Of a DNA stretch of 33,979 bases, positions 25,989-33,979 are shown in pieces. This DNA is from Phycisphaerae bacterium (lineage in GTDB: Bacteria > Planctomycetota > Phycisphaerae > Sedimentisphaerales > SM23-30), in contig JAEIOG010000054.1 in the NCBI GenBank assembly GCA_016342495.1, positions 1 through 33,979 of the forward strand, in the 5' to 3' direction. The notes below the pieces were generated by a model. The model did no database searches. It was not told where the DNA came from and was given only the letters and a program-made list of their open reading frames with translations. Numbering within the stretch: position 1 is the first letter of the stretch; each line of letters begins with the position of its first letter. A program made the translations under genes and the position numbers.

Positions 25989-26519
25989 TTATATCACCTG
26001 CCCTTTCTCGGAAAGTTTTTCTTCTATAATTGCCTCGACAGCAAACATGATAATAAATATTCCGGCAATAGGCACAGCCATATAGACATAGCCTTTGGGG
26101 ATTCCAATAACAGGATAGACAGATTGCCAGGCGAGAGTTTTACATACCAGCAGGATACCGCCATAGACAAAAATAGCGGCAGAGAAAATAATCACAAGCA
26201 TATGGACAATAATGCGAGTCAATTTTGCGGTGGCATCATCAAAGGCTCGCACCAGCACATCCACCCCCAGATGAGCCTGGGTAGAAAAAGCGACGGCAGT
26301 ACCCAGAGTGCTAAGCCAAATAAACATTATACTGGCAACATCCTGAACCCATTGATTAGATTTAGCGCTTATAAAGCTACGGAAAAATTCAACTTTGAGC
26401 ATCAAAGCGGTAAATATCCCCCAGAGCACCACAAACACAAGCCCTACTAAAAGCAGGCATACCAATCGCTCCAGAATACCAAGTAATATTTTTTTACATT
26501 TAATAATTGCATCAATCAT
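25989..26519 (-). CDS. dctQ: TRAP transporter small permease DctQ
   Basis: The four-helix small membrane subunit that works with DctM. Hydrophobic segments fit about residues 12-35, 55-75, 95-120 and 140-162. WVQDVASIMFIWLSTLGTAVAF followed by HLGVDVLV is the typical DctQ core (the segment is conserved around WLSTLGTA). It is 176 residues long. Its stop abuts the dctM start, and its own ATG abuts the dctP stop, with GAGG in the end of dctP as binding site. Translational coupling of all three subunits is evident. Confidence 0.93.
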   Translation of the reverse strand: MIDAIIKCKKILLGILERLVCLLLVGLVFVVLWGIFTALMLKVEFFRSFISAKSNQWVQDVASIMFIWLSTLGTAVAFSTQAHLGVDVLVRAFDDATAKLTRIIVHMLVIIFSAAIFVYGGILLVCKTLAWQSVYPVIGIPKGYVYMAVPIAGIFIIMFAVEAIIEEKLSEKGQVI

Positions 26520-27569
26520 TTATTTGACCTCACGTATTTGTTTGATCAAGTCAGCAACTTCTTTATTAGAGATTTGGTCATACATGGGTTTTACCTGCTG
26601 GAAGAAAGCATCTTTTTCCTGGGCAGTTGGCCGGTAGACATCGAAACCTTTTTCTTTAAGTTCGACAAAAATATCCTCAATACTTTTGGCCCAAAGCTTG
26701 CGTTGTTCAATAGAAGACTCGTCGGCAGCTTGCTGAAGCCATTGCTGTTGCTGAGGAGTAAGGGCGTCAAAAACTTTTGGAGAGATAAGTAGGACATCAG
26801 GAATCATGGTATGTTCATCGAGACTGTAATAATTACACACTTCATAATGAGCATTGCTAAAATATGAAGGAGGATTATTTTCAGCGCCATGAACCAGACC
26901 AGTCTGTAGTGCACCATAAAGTTCGCCAAAGTCAACAGGCTTTGGTGTTGCCCCCATAGCCACGACCATACTGGTAGCAATTTGGGAGTTCATGACACGA
27001 ATAGTCAGCCCCTTAAGATCATCGGGAGATTTAATATATTTGTCTTTAGTATAGAAACTTCGAGCCCCGGCATCATAATAACACAAACCCAGAAGATCTT
27101 TGGATCGCATTTCCTGAAGAATTTTTTTGCCGATGGGGCCATTAAGGACTTTCCATTGATGCTCACTGTCGCGGAAAAGATAGGGATAGCTAAAGACAGA
27201 AGTCACTGGAATAAAACTTCCTAATGGATCGGTAGAAGTTTTGACCATAGCCAAAACGCCAGCCTGCACATCTTCAACACATTTAGGTTCGCTACCGAGC
27301 TGCCCACTTGGAGAAATTTTGATAGCCAACGTCCCGCCGGAAAGTTCATCAAGCCGTTTGGCCATATGCAGCATCCCTTTATGCACGGGGTGTTCTTCGT
27401 TGAGGCCATGGGCCAGTTGAAGTACAATTTTTTTGTTGCCAGTAGAATCTGCACCCGAACTATTATCGTCCGAATTATTGAGTCCGGCGATATAACCAGA
27501 AAGAGTAAATACCACAAGCAGGATGCCAATAAGGATCCCCAGAAATAGCATTGAAGTAGATTGTTTCAT
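26520..27569 (-). CDS. dctP: TRAP transporter solute-binding protein DctP
   Basis: The periplasmic binding component of the TRAP system. A hydrophobic N-terminal segment (about 8-28) serves as signal peptide or anchor and is followed by a Ser/Asp/Gly-rich linker. The binding fold has GHGL-like LQLAHGLNEEHPVHKG, ISPSGQLGSE and LKGLTIRVMNS, where Arg191 is the expected carboxylate-binding arginine. FGELYGALQTGLVHGAENNP follows. A carboxylated sugar is expected, and the neighbours uxaC, kdgK and eda point to a uronate. The 349 residues are normal. The ribosome binding site is AAAGG. Confidence 0.94.
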   Translation of the reverse strand: MKQSTSMLFLGILIGILLVVFTLSGYIAGLNNSDDNSSGADSTGNKKIVLQLAHGLNEEHPVHKGMLHMAKRLDELSGGTLAIKISPSGQLGSEPKCVEDVQAGVLAMVKTSTDPLGSFIPVTSVFSYPYLFRDSEHQWKVLNGPIGKKILQEMRSKDLLGLCYYDAGARSFYTKDKYIKSPDDLKGLTIRVMNSQIATSMVVAMGATPKPVDFGELYGALQTGLVHGAENNPPSYFSNAHYEVCNYYSLDEHTMIPDVLLISPKVFDALTPQQQQWLQQAADESSIEQRKLWAKSIEDIFVELKEKGFDVYRPTAQEKDAFFQQVKPMYDQISNKEVADLIKQIREVK

Positions 27570-27624
27570 TTGTTTTGACCTTTCGTGAAAACAGACACTA
27601 AGTATAAGTTAATTTTAAATAATT

Positions 27625-28725
27625 TTAACGGTCGACGCGGGCGCCGGCACCTTTGATTACTTTTAGAACTTCAGTAAGTGAAGCAGTTGTTGTATCGCCG
27701 GGGGTTGTCATGGCAAGAGCACCATGGGCAGCACCACAATTGACAGCAAAATCAGGGTCATCAGATTCCATCAGGCCATAGATGAGTCCTGAAGCAAAGC
27801 TATCGCCGCCACCAACCCGGTCAAAAATTTCCAATAGAGGACGCTGGGCAGCCTGATAGAAATTGTCGGCAGTGTAAAGAATAGCACTCCAGTCGTTCTG
27901 GCTGGCTGTTACCGCATTTCTCAGAGTTGTCGCGACAGCTTTGAAATTGGGGAATTTCACACAAGCCGCTTTTATCATCTGCTTGAAGCCTTCGATTTCG
28001 ATATTGGTGATATTTTCATCCAGACCTTCGATATGAAAGCCAAGCGAGGCTGAGAAATCTTCTTCGTTGCCAATCATAACATCGACAAGAGTAGCGATTT
28101 TGGAGTTTACTTCCTGAGCTTTTTTCTGACCGCCAATGGCTTTCCAAATGCTTGGTCGATAATTCAGGTCATAGCTGATGATAGTGCCATACTTACGGGC
28201 AAGGGTCATGGCTTCGATGATAACTTCGGCGGTGGTTTCAGAAAGACCGGCAAAGATACCGCCAGTGTGGAACCATCGCACGCCATCGGTACCGAAAAGT
28301 TTTTCCCAGTCGATATCACCGGGTTTCAGATTTGAAGCAGCAGAATTTGCCCGGTCACTGCAGCCTACCGCAGCGCGACAGCCAAAGCCCGCTTCGGTAA
28401 AGTTAAGTCCAACCCGAACATCACGACCGATGCCGTCATAGTCAAACCATTTGCAATAGTCCAGATCAAGACCACCTTGCAGCATGAGGTCTTCGAGCAA
28501 TCTACCGACAGGATTATTTACCATGCCAGTAACTACAGCGCCGCGTTGGCCAAAGCATCGTTTCAAGCCGCGGGCAACATTATATTCGCCGCCACCTTCC
28601 CATGCGCGGAAATGCCGGGTGGTGTGGATGCGTTCGGAGCCGGGGTCCAGACGAATCATAACTTCGCCTAAGGAAACAATATCATATTTACAATCTTTTT
28701 TGTCACGTAATTTCAGAATAGCCAT
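27625..28725 (-). CDS. kdgK: 2-Keto-3-deoxygluconate kinase
   Basis: A PfkB-family sugar kinase that phosphorylates KDG to KDPG. The N-terminal block is SLGEVMIRLDPG, with AWEGGGEYNVARGL for substrate binding. DLNYRPSIW (186-194) and GGGDSFASGLIYGL (about 305-318, with the catalytic Asp) are family hallmarks. At 366 residues it is slightly longer than typical. GGAG lies unusually far (about 14 nt) from the ATG. It lies 20 bp after uxaC and 55 bp before dctP. The neighbouring KDPG aldolase gene supports KDG rather than ribose or fructose as substrate. Confidence 0.9.
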   Translation of the reverse strand: MAILKLRDKKDCKYDIVSLGEVMIRLDPGSERIHTTRHFRAWEGGGEYNVARGLKRCFGQRGAVVTGMVNNPVGRLLEDLMLQGGLDLDYCKWFDYDGIGRDVRVGLNFTEAGFGCRAAVGCSDRANSAASNLKPGDIDWEKLFGTDGVRWFHTGGIFAGLSETTAEVIIEAMTLARKYGTIISYDLNYRPSIWKAIGGQKKAQEVNSKIATLVDVMIGNEEDFSASLGFHIEGLDENITNIEIEGFKQMIKAACVKFPNFKAVATTLRNAVTASQNDWSAILYTADNFYQAAQRPLLEIFDRVGGGDSFASGLIYGLMESDDPDFAVNCGAAHGALAMTTPGDTTTASLTEVLKVIKGAGARVDR

Positions 28726-28745
28726 CGTTTAAGATAAAACTCCAT

Positions 28746-30158
28746 TTATTGTTTGAGTAAATCAAAATCAAAATATTCAACAGCATTATTATAGCTGATA
28801 TTTTTTACGATTGAGCCGATATGATCCATGTCATTAGGCAGCAGACCTTTGTCAATCTGATCGCCAAGGAAACCGCAAAGTATGCGGCGAAAATAGGCAT
28901 GACGCGGATAAGACAGCAATGAACGAGAATCGGTCAGCATGCCAACAAAGCGACCCAGCAAAGACATATTCGCCAGAGCAGCCAATTGTTTCCGCATGCC
29001 ATCGATATTATCCAGAAACCACCAGGCCGAGCCATATTGCATTTTACCGGGGACGTTAGCTTGTGGGAAACAGCCAGCTAAGACGGCAAGCACTTCGGTA
29101 TCACAAGGGTTCAGATTATACAATATTGTTTTTGGCAAGGTATCGGTCTGCTGGAGCTGATCAAAAAGTTTGAAAAGCGCATCGGCACATGGATCCTGAT
29201 TAATCGCGTCAAAACCAGCATCAGGGCCAATATTTTTGAAGTTGATGGTTGAAGTGTTGCGACGGGCACCAAAATGGATTTGCTGAACCCAACCAGCGGC
29301 AGCATCAAGTTTGGCGAATTCCTTGAGCATAGCCCATGAAACTTTATCAGCATCGGCAGTTGAAACATTTTGGCCAGAACGAACCTTAGTAAAAATTGCG
29401 CGAACGTCCGAAATTGGAGCATCAGCGGCAACTAGTGTACTTAGACCATGATCACTTAGACGGCAGCCATGGCCATGGAAAAATTTATGACGGGCCGTAA
29501 GAGCCGCGATCATATCATCATAGGTTTCGATTTCACAATTAATGACAGATACCAATTTATCGCAATATTCATTGAATGCAACAGAATCATAAAGATTGCG
29601 GGCTTTGTCAGGTCTAAATGTTGGCAATACAATGGTATGAAAATCTTTGGCCGAGGCGATCTGCTGATGATATTCTAATGAATCGATTGGATCATCAGTA
29701 GTGCAGAGAGCTTTGACATTGAATTTTTTAATCAGGGTACGAGCGGAAATATCACTATTTTGGAATAAATCAGATGTTTTTTTCCAGATGGTATCGGCAT
29801 TTTCAGGATTCAACGTTTCGGTAACCCCTAAGCTGCGCAGTTCCATATGCGACCAATGATAAATTGGATTGCCGATCGCAAGTGGTATAGTCCGGGCATA
29901 AGCGTTGAACTTTTCACGAGCAGGAGCATCGCCAGAACACAAATCTTCACTACATCCATTGGCACGCATTAACCGCCATTTGTAATGGTCGCCAGCGAGC
30001 CAAATATCGGAGATATTGTCAAAACGAATATCGTTGGCAATTTCAGCTGGGGGCAGATGACAATGATAATCGATGATTGGCATATCAGCGGCATAATCGT
30101 GATAAAGTTTTTGAGCTGATGTTGTATCTAATAAAAAATTATCGTTTAAGAAACTCAT
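28746..30158 (-). CDS. uxaC: Uronate isomerase
   Basis: An amidohydrolase-superfamily enzyme that converts glucuronate to fructuronate and galacturonate to tagaturonate. The metal-binding HCHLPP (His32, His34) lies near the N-terminus, followed by DHYKWRLMRANG and YHWSHMELRSLGV. ALCTTDDPIDSLEYH and PTFRPDKARN are further conserved blocks. LTDSRSLLSYPRHAYFRRIL near the C-terminus is diagnostic. The 470-residue length matches the family. The ribosome binding site is weak (GAAAG). It is second in the operon, 49 bp after eda. Confidence 0.97.
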   Translation of the reverse strand: MSFLNDNFLLDTTSAQKLYHDYAADMPIIDYHCHLPPAEIANDIRFDNISDIWLAGDHYKWRLMRANGCSEDLCSGDAPAREKFNAYARTIPLAIGNPIYHWSHMELRSLGVTETLNPENADTIWKKTSDLFQNSDISARTLIKKFNVKALCTTDDPIDSLEYHQQIASAKDFHTIVLPTFRPDKARNLYDSVAFNEYCDKLVSVINCEIETYDDMIAALTARHKFFHGHGCRLSDHGLSTLVAADAPISDVRAIFTKVRSGQNVSTADADKVSWAMLKEFAKLDAAAGWVQQIHFGARRNTSTINFKNIGPDAGFDAINQDPCADALFKLFDQLQQTDTLPKTILYNLNPCDTEVLAVLAGCFPQANVPGKMQYGSAWWFLDNIDGMRKQLAALANMSLLGRFVGMLTDSRSLLSYPRHAYFRRILCGFLGDQIDKGLLPNDMDHIGSIVKNISYNNAVEYFDFDLLKQ

Positions 30159-30207
30159 TTTTTAGTCTTTCATAAAAAAGCTAGTATCGGCACTGACCAG
30201 GAATGTA

Positions 30208-30867
30208 TTATCCTTTTATTTCAGCTACTAAAGCTAACAATTCAGTAATTTGATTTTCAAGGTTTTCAAAATCGGTATCAGTATTAAGTTTGGCGGTATT
30301 AATCAATTTGGAACCCATCCCCACGCAAGTGACACCTGATGCGAACCATTTCGAAAGATTTTCCCGGGTCGGGCTTACCCCACCAGTAGCCATTATCTGC
30401 AAAGTTGGCATAGGGCCAAGAATAGCTTTTACAAAACCCGGGCCATCAATTGCGCCTGCGGGGAAAAGTTTACACATTGCCGCACCGGACTGCATGGCAT
30501 GATGCATTTCTGTTGGGCTGTAACAACCCGGTACATATGGGATATTATTTTCTTTTGCAACCTGACAAACTTTCGCATCGAAAGCCGGGGAAACGATAAA
30601 TTTCGCGTCGGCTTCAATAGTTTTAACCGCGGCGGCTCTGTCCATAACCGAACCAACACCCAAAATCATATCCGGGACATTTTCAGATGCATACCTGAGA
30701 AGCTCCGCGAAAACATCAATAGCCTGAGGAGCACGAATTGTGAACTCTATTAATTTAACACCAGCTTTATGGCAGGAATTTAGTATTTTAGTGGCCCGAA
30801 CCGGATCAGTATCACAAAACAAAGGAATGACACCTTGGCTGGCCAATACATCTACAATACTGTTCAT
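30208..30867 (-). CDS. eda: KDPG/KHG aldolase
   Basis: A class I aldolase that splits 2-keto-3-deoxy-6-phosphogluconate into pyruvate and glyceraldehyde-3-phosphate. Family signatures are IEFTIRAP with Glu41 as general acid/base, GVGSVMD, FIVSPAFD and CKLFPAGAI with Lys133 as the Schiff-base lysine. IMATGGVSPTRENLSKWF forms the phosphate-binding end. At 219 residues it is typical. The ribosome binding site is GGAG. It is the first gene of the uronate operon, under a strong promoter and operator. Confidence 0.95.
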   Translation of the reverse strand: MNSIVDVLASQGVIPLFCDTDPVRATKILNSCHKAGVKLIEFTIRAPQAIDVFAELLRYASENVPDMILGVGSVMDRAAAVKTIEADAKFIVSPAFDAKVCQVAKENNIPYVPGCYSPTEMHHAMQSGAAMCKLFPAGAIDGPGFVKAILGPMPTLQIMATGGVSPTRENLSKWFASGVTCVGMGSKLINTAKLNTDTDFENLENQITELLALVAEIKG

Positions 30868-30889
30868 ATTTGAACTCCATTATTTAATA

Positions 30890-30905
30890 TTTAGACAAGT
30901 CTGAA
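30890..30905 (-). promoter_or_regulatory. Palindromic operator at the transcription start
   Basis: TTTAGACAAGTCTGAA is a 16-base palindrome with one mismatched pair. It overlaps the edge of the -10 box and the predicted start site, the place for a repressor. Such sites suit GntR- or LacI-type uronate repressors, but no regulator gene is in the window. Confidence 0.55.
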
Positions 30906-30933
30906 TTATCTATAAATAATGCGAATTAGTCAA
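30905..30933 (-). promoter_or_regulatory. Sigma-70 promoter of the uronate operon
   Basis: On the minus strand TTGACT (30928-30933) and GATAAT (30905-30910) have a 17-base spacer, each matching the consensus at 5 of 6 positions. Transcription would start near 30898, leaving about 30 nt before the eda ATG. Confidence 0.72.
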
Positions 30934-31159
30934 TGACATTCACTGCTGATGTTGAGATATGGCGCAATAATAGGCACAGTCTCCGCAAAATACGACAAGT
31001 ATTATGATGCTAAATACAAAAGTTTCTTCAGATTAAATTTTATCAGTTTTATTGGTTCAGAGAAATAAATAAAAGGTAATAATGACTGATGTGTATGTAA
31101 AAACGTGGAAAAACATCAATATAAGTGAAATATAAAACCCCAATTCCAGGAGCAAATAA

Positions 31160-32803
31160 ATGTTTATAAACCGTAAACACTTCGTGGCAATATACTTAAC
31201 TGCCATTATTCTTTTAATCAATTCCAGTGTATGGGCTCAGGAGAAGAAAATTGAAAAACCGGAAAATCTGGACCAGTTGCTGTTAGCGGCCAAAGAAAGC
31301 AAAACTATAGCCACTGAAGATATCGAAAATGCTAAAAATATTATTCAATCAGCAGCCAACACCCTGCCGGCGGAAGAAATTCTGGAAAAACTCGCTCTGC
31401 TTCAGGAATATCGTCAAGATGAAGTTATCCCAGCGGTTCGCAAACCTTTACGCGACAGCGATTTACTGGATAGACTGATACTATCTATCCAGCTCGGCAA
31501 AGAAACACAGATAGACCCGGCAAAAATTAAGATCCATCCGGCAGCTGCAGGCTTTCCCGGCCTGGTTCCAGATGATGCCCCTCGTGTTAAACGCACAATG
31601 GAACTAAATCTGGACCGTCAAGGTTGGCATAATGTAGGAATTTATGGCAACCCGGGCAGCCCATACTGGCATAGCACCGGATTATATGCCGCTCCTGGAG
31701 AATTAATTACTGTCACCGTACCCAAAGAATTCGCTGGCAAAGGGCTTATGTTAAGGATTGGCTGCCATAGTGACAGGTTATGGCGATTAAATTCCTGGAA
31801 ACGAGCACCATCGATTTGCAGTCGATATAACATCACTGAGACAACCACGAAGATTGCAAATAGCTTTGGCGGCTTGATTTATGTAGAATCTAACCATGAA
31901 AAAACATATGGAAAAGTCAAATTAACCTTCGAAAATGCCGTCGAATCACCCTTTTATGAACTAGGCAAGACTTCATTAGAAGAATGGAAGAAAATCCGAA
32001 ATAATCCCGGTCCCTGGGCTGAGTTAGCTAGTGGTAAGCTAATAATAACCGTGCCATCAAAAGTAGTTCGCAAACTGGATAATCCTCAGGAATTGATGGA
32101 ATTCTGGGATGGTATTATGGATAATTATGCCGATTTACTGGGCCGCGACCACAACCGCAAACGGACCGAAAGATTTGTCTGTGACGTGCAAATCAGTGCA
32201 GGATATATGCATTCGGGTTATCCACTGATGGCCGGACTCGATATTGCCGAGACATTTTGTAATGTTGAATCAATTCAAAAAAATAACCATGGTGGCATTT
32301 GGGGCCTGTTTCATGAAATTGGCCACAATCACCAGCGACGAGAATGGACATTCAGTGGCACTACCGAAGTAACAGTTAATCTATTTTCATTATATATGAT
32401 GGAAAAAGCCTGTGGGCTTCAAACTGGCGGACATCCTGGCGTTGCAGAAAAATCCCGCCAGAAGAGCATGGAAAGATATTTTGCTAATGGGTCAAACTTT
32501 GAACAATGGCAAAAAGATCCGTTTTTGGCTTTGTGTATGTATATTCAATTACAGCAGGAATTTGGCTGGGAGCCATTCACTGCGACATTCAAACAGTATT
32601 TGGTGGCAACGCGAGATGAACTGCCCCGCAGTGACCAGGACAAACGCGACCAGTGGATGGTTAGATTTTCCAAGACTGTTGGCAAGAATTTAGGGCCATT
32701 TTTCCAAGTCTGGGGCGTACCTACCACCAAGGAAGCACGCGATTCTATCGCCGACTTGCCGGAATGGATGCCTAAAGACCTGCCTGATAAAAAGATTAGC
32801 TAA
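31160..32803 (+). CDS. Secreted M60-family zinc metallopeptidase
   Basis: A probable mucin- or glycoprotein-targeting peptidase of the M60 (enhancin-like) family. The N-terminus is a signal peptide ending near VWAQ (residue 27). A helical region follows to about 115. Residues 145-260 look like the beta-rich domain usual before the M60 core, with YAAPGELITVTVP and LMLRIGCHSDRLW. The catalytic block is LFHEIGHNHQRREWTFSG, with the HEXXH zinc site at 385-389, and Glu403 in TTEVTVNLFSLY is the likely third ligand. At 547 residues it appears complete. The ribosome binding site is CAGGAG. It is divergent from the uronate operon and closed by its own terminator. Confidence 0.9.
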   Translation: MFINRKHFVAIYLTAIILLINSSVWAQEKKIEKPENLDQLLLAAKESKTIATEDIENAKNIIQSAANTLPAEEILEKLALLQEYRQDEVIPAVRKPLRDSDLLDRLILSIQLGKETQIDPAKIKIHPAAAGFPGLVPDDAPRVKRTMELNLDRQGWHNVGIYGNPGSPYWHSTGLYAAPGELITVTVPKEFAGKGLMLRIGCHSDRLWRLNSWKRAPSICSRYNITETTTKIANSFGGLIYVESNHEKTYGKVKLTFENAVESPFYELGKTSLEEWKKIRNNPGPWAELASGKLIITVPSKVVRKLDNPQELMEFWDGIMDNYADLLGRDHNRKRTERFVCDVQISAGYMHSGYPLMAGLDIAETFCNVESIQKNNHGGIWGLFHEIGHNHQRREWTFSGTTEVTVNLFSLYMMEKACGLQTGGHPGVAEKSRQKSMERYFANGSNFEQWQKDPFLALCMYIQLQQEFGWEPFTATFKQYLVATRDELPRSDQDKRDQWMVRFSKTVGKNLGPFFQVWGVPTTKEARDSIADLPEWMPKDLPDKKIS

Positions 32804-32835
32804 ACGGCTTTTTCATCAGTAAAACTTGTGTTTTC

Positions 32836-32867
32836 GGGTAGTTTTGATATGGCTACCCATTTTTTTT
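32836..32867 (+). terminator. Intrinsic terminator of the M60 peptidase
   Basis: GGGTAG (32836-32841) and CTACCC (32853-32858) form a stem with an 11-base loop, followed by A and eight Ts. Confidence 0.85.
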
Positions 32868-32986
32868 CAAAACCATGCCCATATTTAGCTCATTACATAG
32901 TATTTTCTGATTAATTTAGCAAGATTTGGAATCGACCTTATGTTATTATCTATAGTTACGAAACTTTTTGAAAGACCAATGCTATA

Positions 32987-33910
32987 ATGATACATAAAAC
33001 TGAACAGAAAAATTCTGGTATAATATTCGATATTAAAAGATATGCGATCCATGACGGCCCAGGGATTCGGACGACAATATTCTTTAAAGGTTGCCCGCTT
33101 CGGTGCCGATGGTGCCATAATCCAGAAAGCTGGAACAGGGAACCAGAGCCTCGATTTTATGAAAGCCGATGTTTACAATGTGGTAAATGTGAAGCCATTT
33201 GTTCGCAAGGCGCTATAAGTTTCGATAAATACCCAGTTACAAATGGCGATCTTTGCCTAAGTTGTGGGAAATGTACCGACATATGCCTGGGGCAGGCACG
33301 AACAATTAGTGGTCGGTCCATATCTGCCGATGAATTGATGGACGAGATTCGTAAAGATGTTATTTTCTATGATGAATCTGGTGGTGGCGTAACTTTTTCT
33401 GGTGGCGAACCTTTGAGCCAACCGGCTTTTTTAGCCGAGGTATTAAAACGATGCCGTCAAGAAGATATTCACACTACTGTAGACAGTTGTCTATATGCTG
33501 ACACTGGAGTAGTTCAAGAGATAAAACCATTAGCGAATTTGTTTCTTTGCGACATTAAACATATCGACACCGATAAACATAAAAATTTTACTGGTGTTGA
33601 CAATAGCTTGATTTTAGATAATATTCGCTATCTGGCCAAAGCCGGTGCTGAAATTATTGTGCGAGTTCCGGTGGTGCCAGGTTTCAATGATACCGAAAAG
33701 GAAATTGAAGCTATTGTGGAATTTGTAAAGTCGCTTGAAACAGTAAAAGAAATTGGGCTGTTGCCTTATAATAGTGGTGGAGTAGCTAAAGCGAAAAGAT
33801 TGACAGGGAAAATTGAGATGTTACAAGGTAAGATGCCAACGAAAGAAATGATGATTGCCCTGGGAGAAATTGTGTTAAAACATAGCCTTGAATTGAGAAT
33901 AGGTGGCTAG
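32987..33910 (+). CDS. Glycyl-radical enzyme activating protein
   Basis: A radical SAM enzyme that installs the glycyl radical on a partner enzyme. The 4Fe-4S/SAM motif CPLRCRWC (Cys36, Cys40, Cys43) follows DIKRYAIHDGPGIRTTIFFKG, the hallmark of pyruvate-formate-lyase activase relatives. Two ferredoxin clusters are inserted: CLQCGKCEAIC (62-72) and CLSCGKCTDIC (90-100). FSGGEPL and VRVPVVPGFND are further SAM-fold blocks. This two-cluster architecture accompanies diol, glycerol, choline or related eliminases more than pyruvate formate-lyase itself. No clear ribosome binding site precedes the ATG. The partner is not in the window and should lie to the right. Confidence 0.93.
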   Translation: MIHKTEQKNSGIIFDIKRYAIHDGPGIRTTIFFKGCPLRCRWCHNPESWNREPEPRFYESRCLQCGKCEAICSQGAISFDKYPVTNGDLCLSCGKCTDICLGQARTISGRSISADELMDEIRKDVIFYDESGGGVTFSGGEPLSQPAFLAEVLKRCRQEDIHTTVDSCLYADTGVVQEIKPLANLFLCDIKHIDTDKHKNFTGVDNSLILDNIRYLAKAGAEIIVRVPVVPGFNDTEKEIEAIVEFVKSLETVKEIGLLPYNSGGVAKAKRLTGKIEMLQGKMPTKEMMIALGEIVLKHSLELRIGG

Positions 33911-33979
33911 TGCTTAGTCATAATTAAAGGTTTGGGTCAATATTGCCGATACATCTCCATATGAAGATAACTGTTATTT

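Noticed and set aside
30972-30987. Sigma-54-like AGGCACAGTCTCCGCA upstream of the M60 gene
   Set aside because: GG-GC spacing fits, but the first T, the G after CAC and the TT before GC are missing, and it lies about 170 bp from the ATG.
32987-33910. Activase as the sulfatase maturase (anSME)
   Set aside because: Its DGPGIRTT and CPLRCRWC blocks and paired ferredoxin clusters are those of glycyl-radical activases. The C-terminal cluster domain of anSME is absent.
1-33979. CRISPR array, integrase or insertion sequence
   Set aside because: No regularly spaced repeats, no cas genes and no transposase or integrase frames were seen.

Overview
The window looks like an AT-rich chromosome segment from a Gram-negative bacterium of the PVC group. 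A Planctomycetota class such as Phycisphaerae seems most likely, with Lentisphaerota or Kiritimatiellota as alternatives. This is inferred from gene content, not from a phylogeny. The pointers are lipopolysaccharide genes (lpxK, hldE, a gmhB-like gene), tandem twin-arginine lipoprotein sulfatases, a TRAP-fed uronate pathway, an M60 mucin-type metallopeptidase and a glycyl-radical activase suggesting anaerobic growth.

Layout. Bases 1-200 hold a REP-like palindrome and a small terminator. From 197 to 1891 come an MBL-fold hydrolase (-), a divergent YjbQ gene (+), a short coupled ORF broken by a ten-G tract, and tRNA-Leu(CAG) (-). From 2242 to 7454 a minus-strand housekeeping block carries argS, a KilA-N gene, rsfS and dnaK. 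The dnaK gene has a near-textbook sigma-54 promoter. Bases 7455-8087 are gene-free and contain degenerate CGGAT repeats. From 8088 to 14311 four sulfatase genes follow in tandem (+), ending at a bidirectional terminator shared with rpe (-). mscS (+) comes next, closed by its own terminator.

From 16227 to 24536 everything is on the minus strand. In transcription order the genes are lpxK, an AIPR-family putative phage-defence gene, hldE, a DUF1643 gene, a membrane-anchored GmhB-like phosphatase, a cytosolic parvulin and a secreted thioredoxin-like protein. From 24687 to 30867 there is a compact uronate operon in the order eda, uxaC, kdgK, dctP, dctQ, dctM. It has a good sigma-70 promoter with a palindromic operator at the expected transcription start and a strong terminator at its end. 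Divergent from it are an M60 peptidase (31160-32803, +) and, at the right edge, a glycyl-radical enzyme activase whose partner is outside the window.

How the parts fit: surface-anchored sulfatases and the M60 peptidase could strip sulfate and protein from host or algal glycans. The TRAP system could take up released uronates, and UxaC, KdgK and Eda could convert them to pyruvate and glyceraldehyde-3-phosphate. The fructuronate/tagaturonate reductase and aldonate dehydratase needed between UxaC and KdgK are not in the window. The lpxK-hldE-gmhB block supports lipid A and heptose-core synthesis and is interrupted by the defence-type AIPR gene.
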